A stretch of DNA of 64,000 nt from assembly GCA_036245525.1 (NCBI GenBank), contig BTPG01000003.1, positions 135,716,873-135,780,872 on the forward strand, in the 5' to 3' direction. The position numbers and the translations under genes are program-made. Under the pieces are notes generated by a model. That model saw only the letters and a list, made by a program, of their open reading frames with translations, did not search any database and was not told the origin of the DNA. Below, piece after piece: positions 1-11,762 of the stretch. This DNA comes from Semisulcospira habei (lineage: Eukaryota; Mollusca; Gastropoda; Semisulcospiridae). Each line of letters opens with the position of its first letter. Positions within the stretch are counted from its first letter, which is position 1.

Positions 1-439
1 CATTGACAAGAAATACCACCGTAGTCTTACACTGTTCGAATCCGTGGGAGGGAGGGGGTGAAGGGGGCGGGGGGCGTGGATGGTGGGATAGCACGTAGGG
101 GTTTTAGAGTGTTTTCTGGCTTGACGTGCCTGACATGGAGATATCTAGTTACCGACATGTGTCGCGTGCTTTTTTTTCTTTCTTTCTAAGCTGTTGATTG
201 AGCGAATTCCTTCCTCGCCTCACCTGTCGTATGCCGTTGCCTGGTCTTTGCAGAGCAGAGGTTGGTCTTCTGTACTTGGAATGGAAAGAGGATGGCAACG
301 GATTTCAGTGCCAGGCATGTGTGTGAGGACCATACACGTATACTTGATTGGGCGAATGCTTGTATTGCTAGAGATTGCTGGGTCAGTAGTTCCAGTGACC
401 AGTCCTGCTCGTCCTTGGGAGGAGGCACATATATAGGGA

Positions 440-553
440 TCAGTTGCATAAGTGAGCTTAGTCCTGCGCAAGCCACTAAGCAAGGTGTTTTGCTATAGCG
501 GAGCACCTTGCTTAGTGGCTTGCGCAGGACTAAGCTCACTCATTCAACTGGCC
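440..553. repeat. HP-B hairpin
   Basis: Arms read CAGTTGCATAAGTGAGC...AAGCAAGGTG and CACCTTGCTTAGTGGC...GCTCACTCATTCAACTG, with a GCTATAGC tip. It is the first full copy of the family, about 110 bp. Confidence 0.92.
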
Positions 554-561
554 TTTTCAAC

Positions 562-633
562 TTAAGTCATTCGAAACGTCGCATACGAATATGCGGCAAA
601 AAGTCGGGTATCTTTATGCGGCAACGTATTTAA
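562..633. repeat. HP-I element, diverged, TTAA at both ends
   Basis: TTAAGTCATTCGAAACGTCG on the left and CGGCAACGTATTTAA on the right flank a degenerate core. Confidence 0.6.
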
Positions 634-774
634 ATAGGTCGCGTGCGGATTTAGAAGGGAATTAGATACACAAGAGATTACCAGCAACAGCTTGCGAATG
701 CCATGAGCGGCGGGAAAGTAAGATTTAAACCTCCCCATCAGCAGGGCTTTACACGGGTTTCCAGGTTTGCAAGC

Positions 775-777
<3 letters not shown>

Positions 778-846
<69 letters not shown>
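778..846 (+). repeat. (CT)n microsatellite
   Basis: Uninterrupted CT dinucleotides, about 35 units. Confidence 0.98.
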
Positions 847-849
<3 letters not shown>

Positions 850-1175
850 AGCATACCTCATTAATCAGAATTAGCATCAAACAAGCTTTTACTAGAGCTT
901 TTTATGTTTTTGCTTTTACTGGCATTTCAAGGGCTTCATTTAAAAGGATGTTTGTTCACCGTAGTTTTTTTTCGCGGCAGCAGCCGACAGCGAAAGCAGT
1001 TATTCATCCTGCAAGCTACACTTTCTGTGGACCTTTCCATCAACCTCCTTTGTATGTTTTTGTCCACCTCAGGACACTGAGGCAGTGCAGATGAGCACAC
1101 TGTGGACTTCTATCGCAACTACACATTATTTCCTGCTTTGGAGGACCAATTGAAGTGTGTTCCGGCTCCGTTCAC

Positions 1176-1243
1176 ACATTGGTTACTTCCCTCGAACCGC
1201 TATGCACGATGTGTAGCGGATCGAGGGAGGGAACCAGTGTGGG
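1176..1243. repeat. HP-G hairpin
   Basis: CACATTGGTTACTTCCCTCG pairs with CGAGGGAGGGAACCAGTGTG, and CCGCTA with TAGCGG. Confidence 0.85.
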
Positions 1244-1532
1244 GGCACAGCTTTGTTGTTCGTCACTGCTCTATCGTCAAGATCGGCAGCTTTCATCACA
1301 ATTGTATCATCGCCGTTTACACAATCAGGCCTTTTCTCTCAGTGTCGATCGGAGTGGAAAGTCCTCAGCCGGTCCATCCTATCTGCAAGCGGAACACAGA
1401 TACTCATGAACCCCAGCAGCTGCAGTGACTCATAAGAATCTGTGCTGGTTAAGTCTCCAGACCTCATTTGCTGCAATCTCTGCACTTAAGATAGACCAAA
1501 GTAAAAGAAATTCAGCAAGTAAAAGAAATGCG

Positions 1533-1606
1533 GCAAGAGGCATAGATTCTCATGGGTCACTGCAGCAGAGCTACAGGGGCTCATGAGAATCTATGCCTCC
1601 TGTTGC
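1533..1606. repeat. HP-A hairpin
   Basis: The left inner arm has GGGTCACTGC in place of GAGCCCCTGC; the right arm is standard. Confidence 0.88.
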
Positions 1607-2007
1607 TTCGGGTCTGCTCCCGTTGGTTCCCGTAATACTCGGCCTAAGTAATCGGGAGAGAAACTACAGCGTACCTCAGACGACCAAAGACTAGCATTAG
1701 TAGCAGAGATGGCAGGCATGCATGGCATGACGAAGGCGCCTGCGCACACGCTTCCACTGTGATGCAATCTACCTGCTGGGAGGCTTGTTGCGCCGTTCCT
1801 CTCCGCCTGCAGTGATTAAAACCGGTCTGAAAAGAGCAGCGCTAACAATATATGAATGACTGGATGGTCTGTGAAGTCTTAGAAAGATTGCTGTCCCATT
1901 AATGAAGTGAGAAGGAGAAAGGTCGATCAGGCAGTTCAAGGGCAGTGCCAGATTACAACACTATAATTTTATTATAAATGCCCCGCAGGTTACTGTAACG
2001 AAAGTAG

Positions 2008-2152
2008 GGGTCAGCTGAACGAGTTAGCTTAGTCCTGCGCCGGCACTAAGCAAGGTGTTGCTGTTGCGGAGCACCTTGCTCTGTGGCAAACGCAGGACTA
2101 AGCTGTCTTCTGTGGCATGCGTAGGACTGAGTTTACTCATGCGATTGGCCCC
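2008..2152. repeat. HP-B hairpin with duplicated right end
   Basis: The right arm's outer part (CGCAGGACTAAGCT) is repeated as CGTAGGACTGAGTTTACTC, so the element ends twice. Confidence 0.85.
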
Positions 2153-2558
2153 ATTTTCAGTCGCGGCAGTACAACCGGTGTGCTCTTACCTTTGGTACCT
2201 TTACGTGAGCTCATGAGGACCAGTGACAGAAAGGCGTTCGCATCATTTGAGGGGGGAAGGGGCGGGGGCGGGGGAGAACGAGGTATGGTGGTGGTAGTGG
2301 GACTGATTTAAATAGTAGCATCTTCGGACTCCAGAGAGAACAATTCACTGACAGTGTTATTGTTGCTAATCTGGTAATCAAGTCATCAAGCGAGTTCCAG
2401 GGAGTGTGTGAGGTAAGGGGGGGGGGGGGGGGAAGGAGGGGGGGGGGGGAGGGAGGGTTTGGGAGACGTGGGTGACGCATGGGCCATTGTCAGTGTTCAG
2501 TTTGCATCAAGGCAGGTAGTAGCCCCTTCCCAGCCGAGAAAACGCGAACACGATCAGC

Positions 2559-2608
2559 GAGAGACATAGATCTTCATAAGCCCTCGCAGTCTCGGCTCTT
2601 GCTGACAG
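2559..2608. repeat. HP-A remnant
   Basis: GAGACATAGATCTTCATAAG is followed by a collapsed right side ending CTCGGCTCTTGC. Confidence 0.6.
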
Positions 2609-2705
2609 CAGTTTGTATCCATGTTCCTTGGCTTTTTGGCGTTGAATTGAACAGATTTCCGCAGCACAGTCTGCGTCCATTGTCGGTGAAGTGTTTAAAC
2701 TGTAA

Positions 2706-2770
2706 ATGGTCTGGTATTTTGGACCATACGATTGTGTGCAATTTACTCCCAAAATTACAGACCAGCGCAC
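2706..2770. repeat. HP-D hairpin, weak
   Basis: GGTCTGGTATTTTGGACCAT pairs with TCCCAAAATTACAGACC across a degenerate tip. Confidence 0.65.
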
Positions 2771-3029
2771 GTGTATCGTTTACTGTCCTCTATTTGTATC
2801 ACTTCTTTGATGGTAAATGACGAAACCCCATCACACAATGCTTGGTTCGCTTGATACACACCTCTAGTCAACCTTGGCCGAGTTGCAGATGGTATTTCAA
2901 CATTGCATTGTTTTTGATCCGATCTCACAATCGATACCAGCGGCCGCAAACCGCGGTAATTTTCTGTTCCTAGGAGCAGAGGAATTTTGAGCAGTCGACC
3001 AACACCAGGCATGGGCCCATGCATTTCAA

Positions 3030-3095
3030 CAAGAGGCACAGATTCTCATGAGCTCCTGCGGTCGCAGGGGGCTCATGAGAATCTGTGCCTCTTGC
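3030..3095. repeat. HP-A hairpin
   Basis: Nearly perfect T-type copy with tip GCGGTCGC; the arms read GGCACAGATTCTCATGAG and complement. Confidence 0.92.
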
Positions 3096-3895
3096 AGATG
3101 GAAGGGGGCTGGCTGGAAGACTGGCATTGTTTTGATCCCGTTTCAGCCGCAGCACCAGAAAGCGGGTAGATAAGATGCTGTCGGAGGCGCCTCTGCCACT
3201 CTGTGGAATGCCAGGAAAATAGCGGCAGACGCTACTCAAGGCATCCTGCTATTCTTTCTCACGCTGAAACTGGCTCACCTCTCACTTGATAATAAATAAG
3301 AAAATCCCTTCAAATGGAGAACATGCTTAGAAAGACAAACTTGTACAAAGCAATTTATGAAAGTTTTGGGTTTAATCTTCTTCTCTTTTTTTCCCCTTCA
3401 AATTGGATTGTGTACGGAGAAGAATGCCGGCAATGCATTACTTAGCTTTCTTAGCGGATAAGTGTAACGGATAGTTTGCGAAGCGCTACGCACAAGTTGC
3501 GGGGAATAGATCGATCTTGAAAGCTTAGGCATAGTGTGCGATGTTTTTTGGAGGAAAGCGAACATTTTTTTTTTAGCAGGACACACAGGGAAAATTGAAC
3601 TGTTTCGATCATTTTTGAACGCTTTGTTAATGTTTGGATTTTTTTTATGCTTATTCTTTTGGACAGAAGTGAGCAAGAGATTTATATTCTAATACTGTAC
3701 ATTAGTACACATCGATCGTTGAAACTCTTGTTTTGACCATAGTTTCAACCTGTGCCTGTAGACTGCAGTTCTGTAGAGACATTCGGCCGAAGACGGTTTC
3801 TCTGAGTGATGATTGTGACGCCTGATGCCCGATGCCTTCGTCGTCATAAAATGCGTTACACCTCCCCCTTCACACACGGACGCAAAATAGAACCA

Positions 3896-3960
3896 GCAAG
3901 AGACATAGATCCTCATGAGCCCCCGCAATGCGAGTGCTCATGAGGATCTATGTCTCTTGC
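3896..3960. repeat. HP-A hairpin
   Basis: C-type copy (GATCCTCATGAGC) in which both arms carry AGACATAG and TATGTCTC in place of GGCATAG/TATGCCTC. Confidence 0.92.
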
Positions 3961-4133
3961 AGATGGTCCTGCTGGGTGCCGGAATGTCTCCAGACGAATC
4001 GTCTCTATCAGTCCGTCATCAAATCGGATCGTGCGACTTTGTTCTCGTCTAAATGGCTCCCAAGGTGGCAGGAATATTGGGATTTCTACACGTGAAACGA
4101 GGTTTTGTGTTGGTTGGTTGGTTTGTCGGTCAG

Positions 4134-4144
4134 CGCGCGCGCGC

Positions 4145-4203
<59 letters not shown>
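4134..4203 (+). repeat. (GC)n-(GT)n compound microsatellite
   Basis: About a dozen GC units pass directly into about 22 GT units, an alternating purine-pyrimidine tract of the kind that can form Z-DNA. Confidence 0.97.
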
Positions 4204-4204
<1 letters not shown>

Positions 4205-4267
4205 TTGTTGTTGTGTGAGTGTGTTTTGTTTGATCGGTTAATTGGTTAGTGATACTGAAAGGTTAAA

Positions 4268-4270
<3 letters not shown>

Positions 4271-4343
<73 letters not shown>
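4271..4343 (+). repeat. (CT)n microsatellite
   Basis: CT tract directly before copy 1 of the 400-bp repeat. Confidence 0.97.
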
Positions 4344-4346
<3 letters not shown>

Positions 4347-4732
4347 CCCACCTGGATAGGCCCTGGGGGGACTTGGGTGGGGTTAACTACTTTTTAGTTC
4401 CCAGGGTCACTCTGGTCAGCCCCACAGGGTGGGTTTTCCCCTCTATTCTGGGGCATGTGTTTCTGTCTACCCTTGGTCCATTCACCTGTATTTTCCTTTT
4501 TTAAACTCTCCCTACTGTCTGCGCTTCCTGTAGCTCTTGATATTGGATGTATGTTGCTAAATGGTCTTAGCTTATTTAGGCCCCCATGTCGCAGGTTTAT
4601 TTTAACGTATTGGACCGGCTGGCGACATACATTCAATATTCTGTTTAGTTTTTTTTTTTTTTCACAAGCAGTGCAGGCACGTCCTGAGAAAGTCTTGTTG
4701 CTGTCGGGACGTTAAACAATGTACAACCAACC

Positions 4733-4733
<1 letters not shown>
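4344..4733 (+). repeat. 400-bp interspersed repeat, copy 1
   Basis: The repeat runs from a CCCTGGGGGGACTTGGGTGG start through TTGATATTGGATGTATG and GACCGGCTGGCGACATACA to an end with TCGGGACGTTAAACAATG and a CAAC-type tail. (CT)n tracts lie directly on both sides. It is noncoding and could be a LINE 3' UTR or a long SINE. Confidence 0.85.

Positions 4734-4821
<88 letters not shown>
4734..4821 (+). repeat. (CT)n microsatellite
   Basis: CT tract directly after copy 1 of the 400-bp repeat. Confidence 0.97.
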
Positions 4822-4826
<5 letters not shown>

Positions 4827-5420
4827 TTTGAACTGTATTTATGATATGGAAGGTTACAAAGTAAAGTAGATTATAGCACTGTCAGGGGAGAGAAATGTGC
4901 ATGATCGACCAGTGATCATAGATCTACTGTGGCCAAAGCACACACACAAAAAAAAAGAGATGGGAAAGAGAGGGGGCGCTAAAAAAGTGACTGAAAGCAA
5001 TGCATATGGAAGCCCCCCCGAAGGGGGGCGTATCACATATCCCACTGTTCCAGCCACTCAGTGCATGGAAATTTAAATCTAGGTCCCCCCGAGGGGGGTC
5101 CAGATATTTAGCCGGTGTGGACAGCTGTTTCGGTCTCGGCGACCTCTTCAGCACACCATCGGCGATACTGGAGGAGGCAGGAATTTCTGCCTACCTGCAA
5201 AGACAACCACATTTTACTGTGGTGTCCGCAAGGGCATACATTCCATGCCACCACCTAGAGCCAAATTTCCATGTATTTTTTGTATTTATGATATCTTTTC
5301 TTTCCACTATGCGCATAGTTGACAGACAAAGCCCTGCATGCCTGCAATTTTAATCTTTTGAAAAAAAAACCCTCAAGTTTCTCTTTCCCTCTGAAATGAA
5401 AGAATGGGCCCAATGTTTCT

Positions 5421-5796
5421 CCCCCACCCGGGTCTGCCCTGGGAGACTTGGGTGGGGTTAGGTATTTTTTAGTTCCCAGGGTCACCCTGGTCAGCCCCAC
5501 AGGGTGGGTTTTTCTCTCTATTCTGGGGCACGTGTTTCTGTCTACCCTTTGTCCATTCACCTGTATTTGCCTTTTTAAAACTCTCCCTACTGTCTGCACT
5601 GCCTGTAGCTCTTGATATTGGATGTGTGTTGCTAAATGGTCTTAGCTTTATTTAGGCCCATATGTGTTAGGTTTATTTAACGTATTGGACCGGCTGGCGA
5701 CATACATTCAATGTTCTGTTTATTTGTTTTTCACAAGCAGTGCAGGCACGTCCTGAGAAAGCCTTGTTGCTGTCGGGACGTTAAGCAATGTACAAT
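5421..5796 (+). repeat. 400-bp interspersed repeat, copy 2
   Basis: It is nearly identical to the copy about 1.1 kb upstream and in the same orientation, with GTTAGGTATTTTTTAGTTCC in place of GTTAACTACTTTTTAG. It ends at ACGTTAAGCAATGTACAA without the longer tail. Confidence 0.85.
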
Positions 5797-5999
5797 CCCA
5801 ATGTTTCTGACATGCAGATTTGCTCAGTTTGTTCACGAATATGGTATCCGGTCTGTAAACTTTTACATAACTGGCGTGACTTTTACGTTGAGCGTTTTCT
5901 TGAACATTCCCAGGAAAGTTGGCCAACATTTAACTGCGTAATAAACGCCGGATAACCTCCTCGCCCTGAGAAATAATGATGTAATTGATCTCCTCAATA

Positions 6000-6038
6000 G
6001 CGATAGATCCTCGTGAGCCCCCGCAATTGCCTCTTGTA
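6000..6038. repeat. HP-A hairpin, right arm deleted
   Basis: ATAGATCCTCGTGAGCCCCC passes straight from the tip into GCCTCTTG. Confidence 0.8.
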
Positions 6039-6424
6039 GTTGGTTGGGTTTCCGCAGTCGAACTGCATTCTTGAACTTTGCTTCAAAGCCGTCTTGAAGC
6101 AATTAGGGTTCGGAAACAACAAAAAATGCCGGGTCGCCAGGGCTAATATTCCTATTCATGCCCATGAGAATCCCATTTGCGCAGCAGCGCTGCAGATTCC
6201 CCCCCCCCCCCCCTTCCTCGTTGTAATCTTTCGTTTATTTACGCGCTCGCGAACTTTTGCTTGAAACACATACTGAAGCAATAAAACAGAGGAGAAGAAA
6301 AAAAATTAAGAAAGCTATTGGTAACACCCCCGTTATGCCACCACCACCCTCCCCCAATCCCTACTGTTCTTGAAGTAATTTTTCATTTGTTTGCGCTCTT
6401 TTGCTTCATACGTATTAAAGAAAA

Positions 6425-6600
6425 TTAACCCTTTTAGCCCCAAGGTCCCATTCCTCAAATTTTGGAGGTGTTGCCTAACGACTATGTACCAGTTGCAGGA
6501 GATGGCTTGACCATGATAATTCAAGGGTAGTGCCAGATTAGCTTGGCGCCTTCAGGTCAAGCCATCTCCTGCTGTAGGGATCCGGGGCTTAAGGAGTTAA
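6425..6600. mobile_element. HP-C element with TTAA ends, right arm partly lost
   Basis: It runs from TTAACCCTTTTAGCCCC to GGGGCTTAAGGAGTTAA. The outer part (GCAGGAGATGG and CCATCTCCTGC) is paired, but the right inner arm after GGCGCC is deleted. Confidence 0.8.
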
Positions 6601-7090
6601 AGAGCTTGGTGGGTTTTTTAGGTAGGGGAGGCGGGGTTCGTTTGGAAAGGGGGGGGGGTGGATTAGGAGGATTGGGTTTGGCTGATGTGTGTGTGCGGGG
6701 AGGGGGGGGGGTATTAAACAAAACCCATGGGGAAATACTTCCTGTACGCCTCCTCGTCCACTTCATCCCTTTATGACATGATCTTGTAATTCTTTATGCT
6801 CATTAGATCACTTCAAACACAAGTCGATAGAATAAAAAAAAGGCGGGGGTTGGGGTTGCGGTGGAGCGGAGTGGCTCAGGGCAGAAAGGGGAGGGGGAGT
6901 AACATAGCCAAAAGACCTTCGAATTCTACATGTGTTTGCAAAACATGTGACATAACCTTTGACAAAAGGGCAGGGGCAAAAAAAGAGGGAAGGGGGTGGG
7001 GGGGGGGGTGTCTTGGAATATAAAAAAAAAAACACGTTTTGCACGTATGGATTTCTACACAAAATGTGGAGGTTGCACGTGTGACACAGC

Positions 7091-7172
7091 TTAACCTTTT
7101 GGCTGTCAGTAGCGGGTTTTATCGCGATGATTCCGGCAGGACAAAAACCTCTACCGACAGCCAACGGGTTAA
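7091..7172. mobile_element. HP-E hairpin with TTAA at both ends
   Basis: TTAACCTTTTGGCTGTCAG pairs with CCGACAGCCAACGGGTTAA. The tip around TGATTCCGGCAGGA has lost part of the right stem. Confidence 0.9.
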
Positions 7173-7299
7173 CATATTTGACCTGTCGCATCCAGATACG
7201 CGGCATTTTTGCGTACAGCTGGCGCCTAGAGAACCAATCTATTCTGACGCCACCCTTGAACTTTCTCGGTCGTTCCATCTCCTGTTGTGGTGTATCGGA

Positions 7300-7365
7300 T
7301 CACACTGGTTGTCTCCTGCGGCTGCAACGAATCGAGGGAGAAATCCAGTATGTGGTGTTAGACCT
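7300..7365. repeat. HP-G hairpin
   Basis: CACACTGGTTGTCTCC pairs with CGAGGGAGAAATCCAGTATG around a GCGGCTGC tip. Confidence 0.75.
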
Positions 7366-7617
7366 CAGAGCCGAGTGAGCTAACTAGAAGGAATGAAGAG
7401 GAAAAAAAAAGATATCGTCTGCAAGAATGCATTACATGTGTTTGAGGGGAGGGGCAGGGGGTGGGGGGGGGGGGGAGGTGGGTCGGGGTTGATGCGGGCA
7501 TAACATATGATATGACATGTTCAACTTTGACAGGGAGTAGGGAGCATAACGGTGGCCTGGGAGAGAAGCATCTTTGTGGAGAAAAACAACTTTTTTGTTG
7601 TTGAGGGAAGGTAATGC

Positions 7618-7708
7618 TAAACCCTTTTACTGTCGGTAGCGTTTGTTGTCAAAGCCATTCCTGCAGGAATCGCCTGGACAAAAACCGCTACCGACAGCCA
7701 TAGAGTTA
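7618..7708. repeat. HP-E hairpin
   Basis: TAAACCCTTTTACTGTCGG pairs with CCGACAGCCATAGAGTTA. The tip is CATTCCTGCAGGAATCG. Confidence 0.88.
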
Positions 7709-8222
7709 TCACGTAGGGGAGGGAGGCGGGTGGGGGTTGGTTGGCAAAAAAAAAAAAAAAAACAGCAATGCGAAGATGTCGCGCAGCGATTGAAAACTAC
7801 AAGCTGTGGCTAATGTCAGAGGCTGGTCGGGCTGACGTTATGTGTTTGTGAGCGTCATTTATTTCTGTGTCACCCTGACACGATCTTATCCTACGCACCA
7901 CATATGTTGCGGTTGAAACGATGCCGGCTGGCAGTTTAGCAAGTCAGAGGCGGAGTCAGAGGTGGGGAGCCAAGGGGAAGGGGAGAGAGAGAGAGAGAGG
8001 GGGGTGGGCGGGGGGGTGGGGTGGGGGGGAGTTGGGAACTTTATCCTGCGCACCACGTAATCTGCGGCTCAACCGATGCCGGCTGATGTTTTCAACAAGA
8101 TAGAGGCGGATTCAGTGGTGGTTGGGGCGGGGGGGGGGGGAGGTCACAAGGTGGAGGAAGACCAGGGATGTAAATGCTGCCCCGGGAAGGAAGGCAAAAG
8201 ACATTTAAGTCTATTATTTGTG

Positions 8223-8263
8223 GATAGCGAGATTTTCATTGTAATACAATGAAAATATTCCTT
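8223..8263. repeat. HP-H hairpin, short
   Basis: ATTTTCATTG and CAATGAAAAT surround a TAATA loop. Confidence 0.8.
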
Positions 8264-8839
8264 AAACAAAAATTGGCTTACTATCTGATGCCTTCCCAGA
8301 GCAAGATTTGCCAAGAAGACAGATCTATGTGACTGTGAATCGGCAATTCCTCTTACTGATAAGCATGTGGTCACTTTATACACATTAACTCTTAGTCTGA
8401 CAGATATGGATTATTTTTTTCGCTCTTGTATCGGAGCATCAGTTTCTGTGGCAGATGGAAGACGTTCGCTGTACGTTTTTTTTTTTTTTTTTCTCTCTCT
8501 CGCTCCAGCATCAGCTTTTGATACAGGTGGAGTGCGTCCGCTGTGTGACGGTGTTGTATGAATCATTTTATTTACGTTTCGCGGTGTGATCAGATAAACT
8601 GTTTGCGTTGTGTAACAGATAACCTGGGATTATAGATTTATTGGAACGCTCCGACCTATCTTCATCCCACACTAGAGGGCGCAGCGCGGCTGATGTCTTT
8701 TAGTTGACCCGCTGACATTTTGTTTATAACCTCCACGCTGTTGCGCGTCACTTCCGCCGAGCGATGTCGTCAGTAGCAGTCAAGGAGTTAACACAGTGAG
8801 GCCTAGCACAGTGGAACAAGATTTGTATCGATCGCGATA

Positions 8840-8935
8840 GTTGAAAGGTGGTGCTAGAATAACGTGGCGCCTAGAAGACTAGACGCACTACAGTTTGAGA
8901 TGGATCGGCCAGAATAGTTCAGTGATGGTGCCAGA
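8840..8935. repeat. Old, degenerate HP-C hairpin
   Basis: GATCGCGATAGTTGAAAGG, GGTGCTAGAATAACGTGGCG and a poor right arm can still be aligned. Confidence 0.55.
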
Positions 8936-9189
8936 AACAGAAGTGATTCTCGCACAACTCGTAAAAACTAATATGGTCTGTTAGGTTTAGCGCTTAAAAC
9001 ACACAAAAAATGATCTGTATTCTAGTCATCAGAGTGCAGCTCACAAATTTGGATATTTTACATTGGTTTCAAAACATGATGAATTAAAAACATCCAACAC
9101 CGATTGGTTTCACTACATGTGTTAAACAACTGTGCTGGGGAATTTTGACTTGATGGCGCAAAGATGACCTTCAGTGCTGAATGAGGGTG

Positions 9190-9192
<3 letters not shown>

Positions 9193-9250
<58 letters not shown>
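9193..9250 (+). repeat. (GT)n microsatellite
   Basis: About 29 GT units. Confidence 0.97.
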
Positions 9251-9255
<5 letters not shown>

Positions 9256-9279
9256 GGGCGGGGCGGGAGGGGGGGTTCA

Positions 9280-9354
9280 GACTGGTTGTCTCCCTGTCTA
9301 TTTTTGACTACTCCTCCGCCCCAACTGGTTGTCTCGAGGGTGACAACCAGTGTC
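9280..9354. repeat. HP-G hairpin, rearranged
   Basis: ACTGGTTGTCTC occurs twice in direct orientation before the inverted GGGTGACAACCAGT. Confidence 0.7.
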
Positions 9355-9595
9355 GTTTGAAGGTGTAGTTAAAAATTAGTCGTGTCAGTTCATATCTGTG
9401 GTTTACAGTAAGCTGAGTCGTAAACGTGTGTTGTGACAGATTATGGCTTGGAGCCCCCTCTTTACCTGTCGCCGTATAAACTTGTCAGCATTGACACTAC
9501 AATTCTGAAATATCTTATTAGTCTCGCCTGCGGATGGCTGACGCGTATTCTGCCAAGTGCCAATTGTGTGTTGATATGTGATTATAAGGTGAAGT

Positions 9596-9622
9596 AAGGT
9601 CCAAAATCACAGACTGGTGCAC
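9596..9622. repeat. HP-D right arm only
   Basis: AGGTCCAAAATCACAGACTG matches the right arm; no left arm precedes it. Confidence 0.6.
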
Positions 9623-9682
9623 TTTCGTGTAGCCGTAAGATTCAAACTTACAGGGCAGCGAACAGTTGATGTGCTATGGCTC

Positions 9683-10575
9683 AGTTGCATGAGTGAGCTT
9701 GGTCCTGCGGCAGCCACTAAGCAAGGTGCTCCACTGCAGCGGAGCACCTTGCTTAGCGGCTGGCGCAGGTTTAGCGGAGCACCTTCCTTAGTGTGGCTGG
9801 GGCAGTTTAGCGGAGCAGCTTCCTTAGTGTGGCTGGGGCTGTTTAGCGGAGCACCTTCCTTAGTGTGGCTGGGGCAGTTTAGCGGAGCACCTTCCTTAGT
9901 GTGGCTGGGGCAGTTTAGCGGAGCACCTTCCTTAGTGTGGCTGGGGCAGTTTAGCGGAGCACCTTCCTTAGTGGGCTGGGGCAGTTTAGCAGAGCAGCTT
10001 CCTTAGTGTGGCTGGGGCTGTTTAGCGGATCACCTTCCTTAGTGTGGCTGGGGCAGTTTAGCGGAGCACCTTCCTTAGTGTGGCTGGGGCAGTTTAGCGG
10101 AGCACCTTTCTTAGTGTGGCTGGAGCAGTTTAGCGGAGCACCTTCCTTAGTGTGGATGGGGCAGTTTAGCGGAGCACCTTCCTTAGTATGGCTGGGGCAG
10201 TTTAGCGGAGCAGCTTCCTTAGTGTGGCTGGGGCAGTTTAGCGGAGCACCTTCCTTAGTATGGCTGGGGCAGTTTAGCGGAGCAGCTTCCTTAGTGGGCT
10301 GGGGCAGTTTAGCGGAGCACCTTCCTTAGTGTGGCTGGGGCAGTTTAGCGGAGCAGCTTCCTTAGTGGGCTGGGGCAGTTTAGCGGAGCACCTTCCTTAG
10401 TGTGGCTGGGGCAGTTTAGCGGAGCAGCTTCCTTAGTGGGCTGGGGCAGTTTAGCGGAGCACCTTCCTTAGTGTGGCTGGGGCAGTTTAGCGGAGCACCT
10501 TCCTTAGTGTGGCTGGGGCAGTTTAGCGGAGTGCCTTGCTTCGTGGCTGGCGCAGGACTAAGCTCACTCATGCAT
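9683..10575. repeat. HP-B hairpin enlarged by an internal minisatellite
   Basis: A HP-B left arm and tip (GCCACTAAGCAAGGTGCTCC, then GGAGCACCTTGCTTAG) start the element. A normal HP-B right end (GGACTAAGCTCACTCATGCA) closes it at about 10575. Between them lies the tandem array at 9770-10521. Confidence 0.9.
9770..10521 (+). repeat. Minisatellite: 21 units of about 36 bp
   Basis: The unit is TTTAGCGGAGCACCTTCC followed by TTAGTGTGGCTGGGGCAG. By eye there are 21 full units, 17 of 36 bp and four of 35 bp. CACC and CAGC variants alternate in units 15-19, giving a 71-bp higher-order repeat. The 36-bp period gives open frames that encode a 12-residue repeat; these are not genes. Confidence 0.95.
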
Positions 10576-10720
10576 CTGGCCCCAGCACCTTTGTCGGCAG
10601 GATGTTATGGATAGCACAGCGTTTGCTATCACGATCAGCCAGAGGGTTCAGTGTCGAAGTTCACTGAGAAACAAAGAAATTCCCGCCTAGCGAAAATTAG
10701 TTGAGGAAGGCAATGGGCTG

Positions 10721-10787
10721 GCTGGTCTGTGATTTTGGACCTTACAGCCAATTGCCGTAAAGATCCAGAATCACAGACCAACACACA
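10721..10787. repeat. HP-D hairpin
   Basis: GGTCTGTGATTTTGGACCTT pairs with AAGATCCAGAATCACAGACC around GCCAATTGCCG. Confidence 0.9.
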
Positions 10788-11304
10788 GGAGAGTGAATTG
10801 TGCGCGATACAGCTATGTGGCTTTCTTCCTACTTCAGTGATGTCATTTGCCGATGTACCACACACTATACTAATAAGATTCACACAGAAAATGTTTGCAA
10901 TTTGCCGAATTTTTTAAGTATATACTGGCAGCTTTGTTCTCTCGTGGGCGTCGCCTCTGCCACAGCATTCTGACGCAACCTTATTAGTTTCATAAGATAC
11001 CACAATGGAAGGGGTAAATTCGGACAGGCTGAGGCAAAACCTTGTACTGTGGACGACTGACCCAGTCCACTTGAGAATGGAATGGGGCCAATATTATGCG
11101 CCTGCAAGAGACTCATATTTCAATAAGCCTCTGTGGCTGCACGGGTCATGAGCATCGTTACTTGTTGCAGGTAATTGGGTCTTGTAGAATTTATCTAGAA
11201 CAAAAATCGACATGGCAGAATTTCAGTCAATCTGAGAATACGACATGATGCTGCTGACTTCTGCAACAAGATGTGTAGATTTGTATGAGCCTCTATGTCC
11301 GTTT

Positions 11305-11370
11305 GCAAGAGGCATAGATTCTCATGAGCCCCTGCGCCTGCAGGGGCTCATGAGAATCTGTGCCTCTTGC
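11305..11370. repeat. HP-A hairpin
   Basis: T-type copy with one arm mismatch (CATAGATT against AATCTGTG); tip GCGCCTGC. Confidence 0.93.
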
Positions 11371-11654
11371 AGATACACGGCACGAGACGGAGATTTGGAA
11401 CGGTCGACTGGCGATTGCATGCGATTGGTGCCATCCGGCCCGCGGGACCTCTGCTGAGCGAATCGTGGCGTGGGGGAGGGGGCGCGAGAGACGAGATCTC
11501 TCAAGTAGAATTGAAATTGTGCAGACGTGAAGTTATCGGTGTGCCAGCTCAGTGGCCGGTGCGCGGTCACTAGGCGGTCTTCGAGTCTGGAACAGTGCTC
11601 ACTTCCTTTGGATTCTTGCCTGCTTTAGTCCCTGTGCTGTGAATCGGGACCTGG

Positions 11655-11762
11655 GGTCAGTTGCATGATCGAGCTTAATCCTGCGCCAGCCACTAAGCAA
11701 GGTGCAAGGTGCACCTTGCTTAGTGATTGGTGCAGGACTAAGCTCACTCATGCAGCTGTGCC
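11655..11762. repeat. HP-B hairpin with altered tip
   Basis: Outer arms are normal; the tip is a short repeat, AAGGTGCAAGGTGCACCTT, in place of the GCTCCGC stem. Confidence 0.9.

Noticed and set aside
9617..10329. Two open frames encoding a 12-residue repeat
   Set aside because: They follow from the 36-bp period of the minisatellite; the sequence is palindrome-derived and has no gene context.
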